A stretch of DNA of 64,000 nt from Thalassospira sp. GTDB lineage: Bacteria > Pseudomonadota > Alphaproteobacteria > Rhodospirillales > Thalassospiraceae. A model generated the notes under the pieces. The model was not told where the DNA came from. It saw only the letters and a program-made list of their open reading frames with translations, and searched no databases. A program made the translations under genes and the position numbers. The stretch lies in assembly GCF_030690045.1 (NCBI RefSeq), contig NZ_JAUYHK010000014.1, forward strand, positions 1 to 64,000, read 5' to 3'. Positions within the stretch are counted from its first letter, which is position 1, and the number at the start of each line of letters is the position of its first letter. Of this stretch, positions 16,739-26,409 are shown piece after piece.

Positions 16739-17575
16739 TCAGTCGGCAACGAACTTCAAGAGGTCGGCGTTAAGTACATCTGCATTTACGGTCAGCATGC
16801 CATGAGAAAACCCAGGATAAGTTTTCAAGGAACCATTTGGCAGCAGTTCAACGGCTTTCAAAGCTGAGGCGGCGATCGGAACGACCTGATCGTCCTCTCC
16901 ATGTAGCACCAAAGTTGGCACGTTAATCGCTTTGAGGTCGTCGGTCAGGTCTGTTTCCGAAAACGCCTTGATACCATCATAATGTGCTTTGGCACTGCCC
17001 ATCATGCCTTGACGCCACCAGTTCTGGATCACGCCTTCGCTCGCAGCCATACCTTCGCGATTGAATCCAAAGAACGGACCGGACGGAACATCGCGGAAGA
17101 ACTGTGCGCGATTGCTGGCCAAAGCAGCCCGAAAACCGTCGAAAACTTCCATTGGCGTGCCTTCGGGATTGTCCCCGGTCTTCAACATCAGTGGTGTGAT
17201 GGCAGCAACAAGAACAGCCTTGGCCACCCGACCTGCCGGTTGTCCGTGTCGTGCTACATACCGTGCAACTTCGCCGCCACCAGTGGAGTGGCCGATGTGA
17301 ACCGCGTTCCGCAAATCAAGTGCCTTGGCGACAGCGAATGCATCTGCTGCGTAATGGTCAATGTCGTGGCCTTCGGAAACCTGTTCGGATCGACCGTGTC
17401 CACGGCGGTCGTGCGCAATAACGCGATAGCCCTTCGACAGGAAGAAAAGCATTTGAGCGTCCCAGTCATCCGCACTGAGCGGCCAGCCATGATGAAACAC
17501 AATGGGCTGTGCGTCCTTTGGTCCCCAGTCCTTGTAGAAAATCTGTACGCCGTCGTCAGTCGTGATATAGCCCAT
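16739..17575 (-). CDS. Alpha/beta hydrolase, non-heme haloperoxidase type
   Basis: A 278-residue alpha/beta-hydrolase. The nucleophile Ser97 is in the elbow GHSTGG, the acid is Asp228 or Asp229 in HGEDDQVV, and His258 is in GFSHGM; HHGWPL near residue 30 forms the oxyanion region. Length and pattern match cofactor-free haloperoxidases (perhydrolases), which in vivo are more likely esterases or lactonases. The ATG at 17575 is chosen because GAAGGAG precedes it and homology begins there; the frame continues to 17635 without likeness. No operon partner. Confidence 0.9.
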   Translation of the reverse strand: MGYITTDDGVQIFYKDWGPKDAQPIVFHHGWPLSADDWDAQMLFFLSKGYRVIAHDRRGHGRSEQVSEGHDIDHYAADAFAVAKALDLRNAVHIGHSTGGGEVARYVARHGQPAGRVAKAVLVAAITPLMLKTGDNPEGTPMEVFDGFRAALASNRAQFFRDVPSGPFFGFNREGMAASEGVIQNWWRQGMMGSAKAHYDGIKAFSETDLTDDLKAINVPTLVLHGEDDQVVPIAASALKAVELLPNGSLKTYPGFSHGMLTVNADVLNADLLKFVAD

Positions 17576-17722
17576 GGTGTTTTCTCCTTCTGGAACGTCG
17601 TGGCTGGCAGGCACCGCAGCATGCGTGGTGCCCAAGGGAAAGGCTAAGCTTTAAGCTTGCGGCGAAGGCAGTGGCCGAGATCAGAGCTTCTGGTCGTTCG
17701 CATTTGTCATAGACTTCTGCTT

Positions 17723-19531
17723 TCACGCGTTTCTCCTGTCTGCTTCAGGATTTTTTGGCGATGGTACCTGGTTTGATGCCGATCTTCCGCTGAGCGGTTC
17801 CGGGATGGGCTGGGTGAGCAGCCGGTCGCGGCCCGACATGATATTTCCCTGCACCTGTTCGGAAAGGCGGTCTGTATCTCGCTGTCGGATGTCATCGGTG
17901 GCTTCTTCGATATCGATCTCGGCGAAACCCAGGGCCCGAAGGCCCGCCGTTCCCATCAGATAGGCAGATTCGACCGTTTCGCGAACCTGATAGTCCACCC
18001 CTGCACGTATCAGTTCTATCGCGTGTCCGCGATCATAGCTGCGCACCAGAAGTTTGGCCTGAGGAAACTCATGCTGCGCCAGTTTGACGATTTGCATTGC
18101 GGCCTTTGGATCGTCGATACAAATCATGAGGGCATCGGCGTTTCCCGCCCCCGAACTGCGCAGGACATCAAGCCGGACGCCATCGCCAAAAAAGACCTTG
18201 AAGCCATACCGGCCTGCGTCGCGGATGCGTTGGGGATCGCGGTCAATAACGGAAAGATCAACCCCCTTGAACAACAGGAGTTGGGCGGCGATCTGACCAA
18301 AGCGGCCGAAACCGATAACAAGGATACGCCCCTTAAGGTCGCGGGCAACGTCAATCCCGTCCATCGAAACTTTGGCCCGAAACAGGCGATCAGTTGCGAT
18401 CATGAGCAAGGGTGTCAGGGCCATCGACAGGATCACAACCGTAGAAAACAGCACATTTTCCCGCGCATCAATGACGCCGCCCGAGGCCGCCGCCGCATAG
18501 AGCACAAAGGCAAACTCCCCGCCTTGCAGGAACATGGAGGTTCGCTGCAGAGCACGATGATTGGAACTGCCGAGCAGGCGTGCAACCGCGTAGACAACGA
18601 CACCTTTGACAGTCATCAACGCGATCAGCATGGACAGCAGAAGCTGCCATTCGGCGGTTACGATAGAAAGGTCGAGCGACATGCCGACGGCCAGAAAGAA
18701 CAGTCCCATCAGCAGGCCACGAAAGGGTTCAATGTCGTTCTCGATCTGGTGCCGGTAGCTTGAACTTGACAGCATTACACCAGCAAGAAAGGCGCCCAGC
18801 GCCATTGACAGGCCAGCGACCTCCATCAGCAGGGCAGCACCCAGAACGACCAGTAGCGCACCCGCCGTCAGAACTTCTCGCGCCCGTGTCTGCGCCAGCA
18901 GCGCGAAGAAGGGGTTTAGGCCAAAACGCGATACCGCCAGGAGCGCCAGCAGCGCGGCGGCCGCCACCAGAATGTTTGTCCAGCCCAACTGCCCGTCTGC
19001 CAGAGGCGACAGGAAAGCGACCAACGCCAGAAGAGGAACGATCATCAAATCCTCGAACAGGAGGATCGCAACTGATTTCTGGCCCTCACTGCTGGCAATC
19101 TCGCCCCTGTCCTGAAGCAACGACATGATGACAGCCGTCGAGGACAGGACGAAGCCCGCCCCGGCAACGAAGGCGACCGACGTGGAAAGATCGAAAACCA
19201 CCGATCCTGTCAACGTAAGGATGGTGATCGCGGTTGCGACCTGCACAAGGCCCAGACCAAAAATATGCCCCCGCATCGCCCAGAGCTTGGGCGGGCGCAA
19301 TTCCAGTCCGATCACGAACAGGAACATGACCACCCCGAGTTCGGAAAAATGCAGGATGGACGCGGCATCGGTGATAAACCCGAATACCGATGGGCCCACA
19401 AGGACACCGGCAGCAAAATAGCCCAGAACCGATCCAAGATTGAGGCGCCGGAATAATGGCACGGCAACAACCGCGGCCCCCATCAACAGGATCGCGGGTC
19501 CAATCGTTTGCCCCAGGCTTGCATCAGCCAT
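17723..19531 (-). CDS. Monovalent cation:proton antiporter, CPA2 family (KefB/KefC-like)
   Basis: A membrane protein of about 602 residues. The first 380 residues form some twelve hydrophobic segments of the sodium/proton exchanger fold (SVLGYFAAGVLVGPSVFGF; GAFLAGVMLSSSSYRHQIE). Residues from about 395 form a TrkA-N (RCK) NAD-binding domain (RILVIGFGRFGQIAAQLLL), which senses nucleotide or glutathione adducts in Kef systems. It exports potassium in exchange for protons at the inner membrane. ATG at 19531 is supported by AGAAAGGAAAG; the frame extends to 19612. No KefF/KefG-type partner is next to it. Confidence 0.93.
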   Translation of the reverse strand: MADASLGQTIGPAILLMGAAVVAVPLFRRLNLGSVLGYFAAGVLVGPSVFGFITDAASILHFSELGVVMFLFVIGLELRPPKLWAMRGHIFGLGLVQVATAITILTLTGSVVFDLSTSVAFVAGAGFVLSSTAVIMSLLQDRGEIASSEGQKSVAILLFEDLMIVPLLALVAFLSPLADGQLGWTNILVAAAALLALLAVSRFGLNPFFALLAQTRAREVLTAGALLVVLGAALLMEVAGLSMALGAFLAGVMLSSSSYRHQIENDIEPFRGLLMGLFFLAVGMSLDLSIVTAEWQLLLSMLIALMTVKGVVVYAVARLLGSSNHRALQRTSMFLQGGEFAFVLYAAAASGGVIDARENVLFSTVVILSMALTPLLMIATDRLFRAKVSMDGIDVARDLKGRILVIGFGRFGQIAAQLLLFKGVDLSVIDRDPQRIRDAGRYGFKVFFGDGVRLDVLRSSGAGNADALMICIDDPKAAMQIVKLAQHEFPQAKLLVRSYDRGHAIELIRAGVDYQVRETVESAYLMGTAGLRALGFAEIDIEEATDDIRQRDTDRLSEQVQGNIMSGRDRLLTQPIPEPLSGRSASNQVPSPKNPEADRRNA

Positions 19532-19650
19532 CAACTTTCCTTTCTGTTGCCGTAACCTGATGTACGGACTTTCTTTCGTAAGGGACGGGGCCCAAGAAGT
19601 GACCAGAAGCACTTGTTGGGCCTGTGATCTGACTGACGAAATTTATCTTT

Positions 19651-21240
19651 TCACGATGTCATGATAAAATGATCGACCTTCGGCTTTGTACTGCCCTGAT
19701 GCAACCGGTTGACCTTTTCCTGAATATCGCGATCCGCGCCAGATACCCGTTTGTGATGACGTAAATGTTCGATCCATGACCCTTCTGACCATGTTTCGAC
19801 AAACAGGTCGTGCTCAATGCTGTCCTGATAAAGCCCCCAATGGTAGGCACCATGCCGCTGACGTGCCTTGCGCATTTCATTCATGAGGTTATGGAAAGTT
19901 TCCTGATTTTCTGGATTGATCCGGTATGAAATCCTGATCATGACCGGGCCGCGGTCCTGTTCAATGGTTTCAGACAGGATCGGTTCAGGCCAGTGCATCG
20001 ATGGGCTGAGATCGAGATCCGCCCCCTGATTGAGCCGGATACGCATTGTTGCCAGCATCAGAATGATTGCGCCTGTCCCGGCAGCCAGCAAAGCCGTCTC
20101 AATCGAGAACTTTTCGGCAAACCAGCCCCAAACCACGCTGCCGCCTGACATCGACCCGAAGAAGAGCGTCAGAAATACCGACAACCCCCGTGCACGCACC
20201 CAGTCAGGCAAAGCCGTTTGGACAGACACATTCAACGAAGATAAAACCGCAATCCATGACGCCCCGGCAATGAAGGAGGCCGCGACGGCCACGACGGGGT
20301 GCTGTACCAAAGCGAAACTGACCATCACAAGAGCCGTCCCGATCGTACCGGCCATAACGGTTTTGTCAGCACCAAGCCGTGCCTTGATTTTTGGTAGAAC
20401 AAACGCGCCGGTTACGGCGCCTGTGCCGACACTGGCCAGCAAAATTCCATAAAGCTGAGCCCCCCCGTCAAGCATATTGCGTGCAATCAGCGGCAGCATC
20501 GCCCAATAGGCGCTGGCAAACAGAAAGAAGGCAACAGCCCGGATCAGGGTGGCAATCACCGGCGGGCTGTTAAACACATAACGAAGGCCGGCGCGCATGG
20601 CACCAATCATGCGCTCTCGCGGCATGGTCTGTAAATTCTCCTGAGGTTTCCAGAAGACAAGAACGACAAGAATCCCAAGAAAACTGAGTGCATTGAGCGC
20701 AAAGGGAGACACCAGACCAACGCTGACAATCAGAAACCCGGCCAATGCCGGGCCGATTGCGCGACTGACATTAATGCCCATGGAATTCAGGGCAATCGCA
20801 GCTCCCAGACGTGGTTTGTCAACCAGCCCCGGAACAATCGCCTGCCATGCCGGTGCCATCAATGCGGCACAGCTTCCCATCAAAAATGTAAACAGGATCA
20901 GGATCGAAGGCGTAACCAATTGCAGATAAACCATCGCCGACAGGCCTGCTGCCAACCCGGCCATGACAAAATTGACGGCAATCAGTAATTTTCTGCGATC
21001 CAGCAAATCCGCAAGCGCCCCGGCAAAGATTGCAAACAGGAATACGGGTAATGTGGTCGCAGCCTGAACCAGCGAGACAACCAACGGAGAGGGGGACAGC
21101 TCTGTCATGAGCCAGCCTGCGCCGACATCGTGCATCCAGGTGCCGACATTTGATATGACGGTTGCCACCCACAAAAAAGCAAATGCCCGATGCCGGAACG
21201 GTGCCCATGGACCTGTATCAACTGGTTTGGTCTCGTTCAT
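19651..21240 (-). CDS. MFS transporter with C-terminal monooxygenase-like domain (MFS_3/EntS type)
   Basis: A 529-residue major facilitator. Residues 1-410 form 10-12 membrane segments of the MFS_3 group (enterobactin-exporter-like), with LADLLDRRKLLIAV as the loop 2-3 signature. The last 100 residues (from GPVMIRISYRI) are a soluble ferredoxin-like domain resembling antibiotic-biosynthesis monooxygenases, which is common in this group. ATG at 21240 follows CAGGAAAA. It is the last gene of a minus-strand run amidohydrolase-XapX-DoxX-MFS and may export a product of those enzymes. Confidence 0.9.
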   Translation of the reverse strand: MNETKPVDTGPWAPFRHRAFAFLWVATVISNVGTWMHDVGAGWLMTELSPSPLVVSLVQAATTLPVFLFAIFAGALADLLDRRKLLIAVNFVMAGLAAGLSAMVYLQLVTPSILILFTFLMGSCAALMAPAWQAIVPGLVDKPRLGAAIALNSMGINVSRAIGPALAGFLIVSVGLVSPFALNALSFLGILVVLVFWKPQENLQTMPRERMIGAMRAGLRYVFNSPPVIATLIRAVAFFLFASAYWAMLPLIARNMLDGGAQLYGILLASVGTGAVTGAFVLPKIKARLGADKTVMAGTIGTALVMVSFALVQHPVVAVAASFIAGASWIAVLSSLNVSVQTALPDWVRARGLSVFLTLFFGSMSGGSVVWGWFAEKFSIETALLAAGTGAIILMLATMRIRLNQGADLDLSPSMHWPEPILSETIEQDRGPVMIRISYRINPENQETFHNLMNEMRKARQRHGAYHWGLYQDSIEHDLFVETWSEGSWIEHLRHHKRVSGADRDIQEKVNRLHQGSTKPKVDHFIMTS

Positions 21241-21302
21241 TTTTCCTGTTTCCTGATCTGAAGATGGCACCGCGCTGTCAGCAACCAAGACCGCGAAACG
21301 CT

Positions 21303-21716
21303 TTAAACGCGTCGGGATGTTTTTTCGGACAGAATTGCTGCAAGTGCGAGCCCGGCAATGATCGCAACATGCTCAAAGAATATGTTGCTTTGTGCGGCGC
21401 GTTCCGCCTCCGGGAACGTCCAATACGCATGTGCAGTGAAGGTCGCCACCGCGGTAAATATTCCCAATGCGCCGGCAGCCAGCCACACCTGGCGCCCCAG
21501 AATGATTGCAATAGAACCACTCAGTTGCAGAAGAATAATGCCTGCTGCCAGCGGTGCTGCGGGTGAAAGTCCAAAATGGTTCATCTCACCTATCGCCGCC
21601 GACCAGTTGAACAGTTTTGCCAAACCAGACAGCCAGAACGGACAGGTCAGAGCAACCCGGACAATAAGTTCCAGTGCGAAGCTGTTTAACAATTTCGAAA
21701 TGGGGGTTGGCGTCAT
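21303..21716 (-). CDS. DoxX-family membrane protein
   Basis: A 137-residue protein with four hydrophobic helices and the DoxX family opening LIVRVALTCPFWLSGLAKLFNW. The family includes subunits of thiosulfate:quinone reductase and many uncharacterised stress-linked membrane proteins, so the role is unclear. It lies between XapX and the MFS exporter on the same strand. Confidence 0.85.
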   Translation of the reverse strand: MTPTPISKLLNSFALELIVRVALTCPFWLSGLAKLFNWSAAIGEMNHFGLSPAAPLAAGIILLQLSGSIAIILGRQVWLAAGALGIFTAVATFTAHAYWTFPEAERAAQSNIFFEHVAIIAGLALAAILSEKTSRRV

Positions 21717-21820
21717 GACTTTGTTCTCATGGTAAAGGAAACGGAATTTGGCAGTTGCGCCGTAACAGATCTGGTTCGGTGCGCCGGTTTCCGATTGGAA
21801 TTGACCGGCGCACCAGGGGG

Positions 21821-22099
21821 TTATGATTTTTTCTCAGGCGATGCTGAGTCACACCCGGTTTGAGTGCGATTGTCATCACTTGCCATGTGAAAGGATTTGC
21901 CATGCAGGCAATGTGCCGCCGCTTCCTCAAGTGACATTCTGTCTTTGACCCAAGTGACAGCGGTTTCACCGGCGAGCATGCCGAGCAGTCCCAGCAGGGC
22001 AATCACAGGAGGGGCTGGTGATCGGGTTCCCAGCAAGGCATAGACAACGCCAACGCCAAGTCCGATGCCAAGAGAAACGATGTAAGGGGACAGGTTCAT
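21821..22099 (-). CDS. XapX-domain membrane protein (DUF1427)
   Basis: A 92-residue protein. Two hydrophobic segments (about 5-22 and 31-50) carry the XapX pattern GLGVGVVYALLGTRSPAPPV followed by LLGMLAGE. The tail is soluble and has CLHGK, which extends beyond the usual domain. The start at 22099 lies 15 bases after the amidohydrolase stop and is preceded by GGGAGGAG on the minus strand. The function of the family is unknown; it often stands beside isochorismatase-like and amidohydrolase genes, as here. Confidence 0.85.
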   Translation of the reverse strand: MNLSPYIVSLGIGLGVGVVYALLGTRSPAPPVIALLGLLGMLAGETAVTWVKDRMSLEEAAAHCLHGKSFHMASDDNRTQTGCDSASPEKKS

Positions 22100-22113
22100 T
22101 CTCTCCTCCCTGG

Positions 22114-24060
22114 TTAGACTGCAAAACAAGAACAGCCAAGCGCGCCCCAGAACGATTTCGCATCGGCAACCGGCACAGGGTTATTCCAGGCGATCCCGTG
22201 ATCATGTCCGTGGACACCACAGCCATGATTGCAAGCGTCATGGCATGAGCGCTCCGTATGACGCGCGCCGGATTCCGGGCGCTGACCGGGGCTTTCGTGA
22301 TGCAAAACCGGGCTCCAGGAGGGAGATGCCGGCGGGATGTCCGGCGACAGGGACTGATAACCATCTTCGCCATAGACCACTTCACCGCCAACCATGGTCA
22401 GGACCGAATTGATCCGGCGAATTTCTTCGGGTGGAACGCTCAGATAGTCAGCGGAAAGGATTGCCAGATCGGCATATTGTCCGGGTGCCAGCGTACCTTT
22501 GACATCCGCCTCGCCCGAGAACCATGCGGAACCCTTTGTCCACAGCATAAGTGCGGTTTCACGATCAAGGACATTGTCATTGTCGTAAAGCGGCATGCCG
22601 CCAACTGTTTTACCGGTGGTAAGCCAGTACAGGCCGACCCAGGGATCATAGGATGCAACGCGGGTTGCATCCGTTCCTGCACCAACAGGAAGACCATATT
22701 CCAACATTTTGCTGACCGGCGGGGTCGCCATGGCCGCATCCTTGCCGTAACGATCGACGAAATATTCACCCTGGAATGCCATCCGATGCTGAATCGCAAT
22801 ACCACCGCCCAGTGCCTTGATCCGTTCGATATTGCGTTCGGAAACGGTTTCGGCATGATCAATGATGAACCGTGTCTTGAACGGCTGTTTGCCATTCACC
22901 CGTTCGAATACACCAAGGAAACGGTCGATGGTTTCATCATAAGTCGCATGAATGCGGAACGGCCATTCCCGTTCGGCCAGCAATTCGACGATGGGTTCCA
23001 GTTCGCTTTCCATAACCGGTGCCGGATCGGGGCGCGGTTCAAGGAAGTTCTCAAAATCCGCGGCAGACCAGGCAAGGTTTTCACCAGCCCCATTCATCCG
23101 CAGCATATCGTCGCCAGCCCCCGGTTCGGTCATCCCGACCCAGCGTTCATAATCGCTCAGCTCGTTCCCGGCATTTTGCGCAAACAGGTTATAGGCGATG
23201 CGAACCGTCATCTGCCCGTCATCATGCAGACGCTGAATGACATCATAATCTTCGGGATAATTTTGGCCCCCGCCGCCAGCATCAATCACGCTGGTGATGC
23301 CCAGACGGTTCATTTCGCGCATATAGTGACGGGTGGAATTGATCTGATCCTCAATCGGAAGCTTCGGCCCCTTGGCCAGCGTCGAATACAGGATCAAAGC
23401 AGACGGTTTTGCCAATAAAAGACCGGTCGGGTTGCCCTTGGCATCCTTTTCAATGACACCGCCCGGTGGGTTTGGGGTGTTTTTATCAAAACCAAGAACC
23501 TTGATTGCTGCACGGTTCAAAAGGGCGCGTCCATAAAGGTGCAGAATAAAAACCGGCGTATCGGGTGCCGCCGCATTGATTTCATCAAGGGTTGGCATCC
23601 GGCGTTCGGCAAACTGGAATTCCGACCAGCCACCGACAACACGTACCCACTGCGGGGCCGGTGTAACGGCAGCCTGCGCCTTAAGCATGCGCAGGGCATC
23701 GGCAATTGACGGCACATTTTCCCAACGCAATTCCATATTGAAGTTAAGACCGCCACGAATAAGGTGGGTGTGACTGTCATTCAGACCCGGAATGACCCGA
23801 CGTCCACCAGCATTGATCATTTTGGTCTTGCTGTCGGCCAGTCGGCGCATGCTGGCCTCGTCCCCGATCGCAAGAACCTTGCCATCGGTAATCGCAATGG
23901 CGTCCACTTCTGGCTTCTTTGGATCAAGCGTTGTGACTCTGGCGTTATAGATAATGGTTTGTGCCGTCTGGTTCATTTCGTTGCTCCTTGCCAGTTTGAA
24001 TGGAATTGCACCAAGCGTGGTGCTGGCTGCGAGACCCTGAACAAATGCGCGCCGTTTCAT
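22114..24060 (-). CDS. Amidohydrolase (YtcJ/amidohydro_3 type), exported, with Cys/His-rich C-terminal tail
   Basis: A 648-residue amidohydrolase. Residues 1-25 resemble a twin-arginine-type signal (MKRRAFVQGLAASTTLGAIPF). The metal site starts with HTH in PGLNDSHTHLIRGG near residue 95, and the TIM barrel continues through HATYDETIDRF, IDHAE and GTDATRVA. The last 60 residues are not part of the usual fold: they read HTERSC, then CHDACNHGCGVHGHDHG and end in GALGCSCFAV, giving about thirteen Cys and His in the stretch. This tail looks like a metal-binding appendage. The gene heads the run with XapX, DoxX and MFS. Substrate unknown. Confidence 0.9.
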   Translation of the reverse strand: MKRRAFVQGLAASTTLGAIPFKLARSNEMNQTAQTIIYNARVTTLDPKKPEVDAIAITDGKVLAIGDEASMRRLADSKTKMINAGGRRVIPGLNDSHTHLIRGGLNFNMELRWENVPSIADALRMLKAQAAVTPAPQWVRVVGGWSEFQFAERRMPTLDEINAAAPDTPVFILHLYGRALLNRAAIKVLGFDKNTPNPPGGVIEKDAKGNPTGLLLAKPSALILYSTLAKGPKLPIEDQINSTRHYMREMNRLGITSVIDAGGGGQNYPEDYDVIQRLHDDGQMTVRIAYNLFAQNAGNELSDYERWVGMTEPGAGDDMLRMNGAGENLAWSAADFENFLEPRPDPAPVMESELEPIVELLAEREWPFRIHATYDETIDRFLGVFERVNGKQPFKTRFIIDHAETVSERNIERIKALGGGIAIQHRMAFQGEYFVDRYGKDAAMATPPVSKMLEYGLPVGAGTDATRVASYDPWVGLYWLTTGKTVGGMPLYDNDNVLDRETALMLWTKGSAWFSGEADVKGTLAPGQYADLAILSADYLSVPPEEIRRINSVLTMVGGEVVYGEDGYQSLSPDIPPASPSWSPVLHHESPGQRPESGARHTERSCHDACNHGCGVHGHDHGIAWNNPVPVADAKSFWGALGCSCFAV

Positions 24061-24153
24061 CTTTAACCACCTTCGAATTGAAGCTTTTCATCGGCATCAA
24101 ACCAACAGCGTGTTTATCTGCAATGCCTTGGAATGATTGCGCTGCGGTCGGTA

Positions 24154-24194
24154 TCAAAAAAGAAAGGCACGACAGAGTGTTCTCTCTGCCGTGC
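24154..24194 (-). terminator. Rho-independent terminator of the first YcaC-type hydrolase gene
   Basis: On the minus strand GCACGGCAGAG pairs with CTCTGTCGTGC (one mismatch, six-base loop, 24167-24194), followed by CTTTCTTTTTTTGAT. It lies just after the hydrolase stop at 24208 and separates it from the amidohydrolase operon. Confidence 0.8.
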
Positions 24195-24207
24195 TTCCTT
24201 TGTTGTT

Positions 24208-24885
24208 TTAGGATGCTGCCTTCGGCGCAAGACGCTGGCCGTGTTCAACCCGTTCCGGCGCCTTATGAACCATGGTGTAGGCGTAATCGACACCCATGCC
24301 GTAGGCGCCGGAATGTTCTTTCACGAGTGCCATGACATCGTTGTAGGTTTCGCGATGTGCCCAGTCGCGCTGCCACTCAAGAAGAACCTGCTGCCAGGTG
24401 ACCGGCACGACACCGGCCTGAACCATGCGATCCATGGCGTATTTGTGGGCATCAACGGATGTGCCGCCTGATGCATCTGCGACCATGTAGATTTCATATC
24501 CGCCTTCAAGCATTGCACAGAACGCGAACGAGTTGTTGCAGACTTCAGTCCATAAACCGGAAACGATCACTTTCTTGCGGCCATTGGCAGCCAGGGCATC
24601 TCGGACTTTCTGATCATCCCAGGAATTCATCGAGGTGCGTTCCAGAAGCGGGGCTTCGGGGAAGACTGCCAGAAGTTCAGGATAGGTATGGCCAGAGAAG
24701 CTTTCGGTTTCGACCGTCGTGATTGTCGTCGGAATGTTGAAAATCCTGGCGGCCTTTGCAAGGCCAACGGTATTGTTTTTAAGAACCTGACGGTCAATCG
24801 ACTGAACGCCGAAGGCCATCTGCGGCTGGTGATCAATGAAGATGAGCTGCGAGTTTTTCGGGGTAAGAAGTTCAAGCTTTTCCAT
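24208..24885 (-). CDS. Isochorismatase-like hydrolase (YcaC type), first copy
   Basis: A 225-residue cysteine hydrolase. The triad is Asp18 (IFIDHQPQ), a Lys in GRKKVIVSGL near residue 105 and Cys116 in SGLWTEVCNNSF. YcaC-type proteins form octameric rings and hydrolyse an unknown amide or carbamoyl substrate. ATG 24885 is preceded by CAGGAGA; an upstream frame to 24927 has no likeness. It is followed by its own terminator, then by the amidohydrolase operon. A second YcaC-type gene lies at 25759. Confidence 0.9.
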   Translation of the reverse strand: MEKLELLTPKNSQLIFIDHQPQMAFGVQSIDRQVLKNNTVGLAKAARIFNIPTTITTVETESFSGHTYPELLAVFPEAPLLERTSMNSWDDQKVRDALAANGRKKVIVSGLWTEVCNNSFAFCAMLEGGYEIYMVADASGGTSVDAHKYAMDRMVQAGVVPVTWQQVLLEWQRDWAHRETYNDVMALVKEHSGAYGMGVDYAYTMVHKAPERVEHGQRLAPKAAS

Positions 24886-24951
24886 TTTAGGTCTCCTGTT
24901 TGAGAGAACGTCATTGCCTGAATGCAATAAACGCCGGGGAATGGCCTAGGC

Positions 24952-25587
24952 CTAGGAAGTCGGGATCGCAGACACGATCATAAGCACACCAAAAACGACA
25001 AATATGATGCCGGTTAACGCACGACCACGCCTTGCATGTTCCGGCTTGTGAAATAGCCTTACGACGTGCCGCGCTCCGATCGCGTAACCACCCAGAACAA
25101 CAAGCTTTGCAACGACGAACGTTAAAACCAGAAGTGCCAGAACAGGTGGGCCGCTCTCAGCGGGAATAAACTGCGGGAACAGTGCCGCAAAAAACAGAAC
25201 GGCCTTTGGATTGCTGATCCCGACACCAAATGAGTGAAACCAGAGAGCCAATCCGGCGCGTCCACGTGCTATCTCAGCAGTTCCCTTGGCCTCTTGCGGT
25301 TGGTCGGTGGGTCTGAGATAGGTCCATCCCAGCCACAAGACATAGAGCGCACCGAGCAAGCGCAGGCTGAGAAAAATCAGCGGATACGCTTCGAGCAAAG
25401 CACCCAGGCCCACCACCGAAAGTGTCGCCAGCAGTGCAATTGCGACAAGGTCACCGCTCAGCACACCCAATGCGCGACGCCACCCAAAGGCAAGAGCATT
25501 GTTTACGAGAAACAATGTCGATGGACCAGGCGTCGCGCTTTGAGCTGCGCTGATCAGGATAAAAGCAAGATAGGATGATAATTCCAT
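24952..25587 (-). CDS. LysE/RhtB-family exporter
   Basis: A 211-residue inner-membrane exporter of amino acids or related compounds, with six hydrophobic segments and the family signature SAAQSATPGPSTLFLVNNAL near residue 13-32. Length is normal. It is on the same strand as both YcaC-type hydrolases and lies between them, so it could export a product of that pathway, though nothing proves this. Confidence 0.9.
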   Translation of the reverse strand: MELSSYLAFILISAAQSATPGPSTLFLVNNALAFGWRRALGVLSGDLVAIALLATLSVVGLGALLEAYPLIFLSLRLLGALYVLWLGWTYLRPTDQPQEAKGTAEIARGRAGLALWFHSFGVGISNPKAVLFFAALFPQFIPAESGPPVLALLVLTFVVAKLVVLGGYAIGARHVVRLFHKPEHARRGRALTGIIFVVFGVLMIVSAIPTS

Positions 25588-25758
25588 CGCGCACCCAAGG
25601 CAATAATTTGTTCAACGAAACAGAAAGGGTTAAAGTAGCCCAATAGTTTCCCTGCCTTTTTACAAAGCAAGGTGCCGTTTCTGGTCTGACTCTCAAGAAG
25701 TGATGAAGAGCCGTGACAAACCCTCGGGCGTTCATCTGGAGTCTGATCAGTCCATTGA

Positions 25759-26409
25759 TTATCCCTGACCGGGTACAGGCGTATTAAGCAGTTGCTGCTC
25801 CCACAAGTACGCGATGCCGCTTGCGCCAGCGTGTTGCTTGAGTATTTCCGAAAACTCGGCAATGTGCTCGCTCCGAGCCCAATCGCGATGCCATTCCGAA
25901 GCCACTGCCATCCAGGTCATCATATTCGCCCCAGCCGCGATCATGCGCTGGATGGCGACTTCGTGGGCTTCGACTGAAACACCGCCGGATGCATCGGTGA
26001 CGACCGTAACGTCCCACCCTTCGCCAAGGGCCTGAATCGTTGGCATCGCAACACAGACTTCGGTCCACAGGCCTGCAATGACAAGTTGTTTGCGGCCTGT
26101 TTCCTTGACGATATCTACCACTTTTGGGTCTTGCCAAGTGTTGATCAAAGTCCGGTCAATGATTTCCTGTCCGGGGAAAACATCGGTAATCTGGGGAAAA
26201 ATGTTCCCGCCCTGACGTGCGATCACGGTTGTCAGGATAGTAGGAACACCGAAAGCTTTGGCTGCTTTCGCCAGCCCCACCGTATTGTTCACCACCATAT
26301 GAGGATCGTGGCTGTTCAGGTTCGCAAGCTGGTAGGGCTGATGGTCGATCAGCACAAGTACGGAGTCTTCGGGGCGAAGGAGTGAATCAAGGCCATTACG
26401 AATATTCAT
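25759..26409 (-). CDS. Isochorismatase-like hydrolase (YcaC type), second copy
   Basis: A 216-residue cysteine hydrolase with Asp22 (VLIDHQPYQ), Lys in GRKQLVIAGL and the nucleophile Cys119 in GLWTEVCVAM. It is clearly related to the gene at 24208 but not a recent duplicate. It is divergent from a LysR gene whose start lies about 150 bases away, a layout typical of a LysR-controlled target. Confidence 0.9.
   Translation of the reverse strand: MNIRNGLDSLLRPEDSVLVLIDHQPYQLANLNSHDPHMVVNNTVGLAKAAKAFGVPTILTTVIARQGGNIFPQITDVFPGQEIIDRTLINTWQDPKVVDIVKETGRKQLVIAGLWTEVCVAMPTIQALGEGWDVTVVTDASGGVSVEAHEVAIQRMIAAGANMMTWMAVASEWHRDWARSEHIAEFSEILKQHAGASGIAYLWEQQLLNTPVPGQG

Noticed and set aside
22258..23418. 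A 386-codon open frame on the plus strand
   Set aside because: It lies wholly antisense to the amidohydrolase, has no family likeness and no ribosome site; it mirrors the codon pattern of the real gene.
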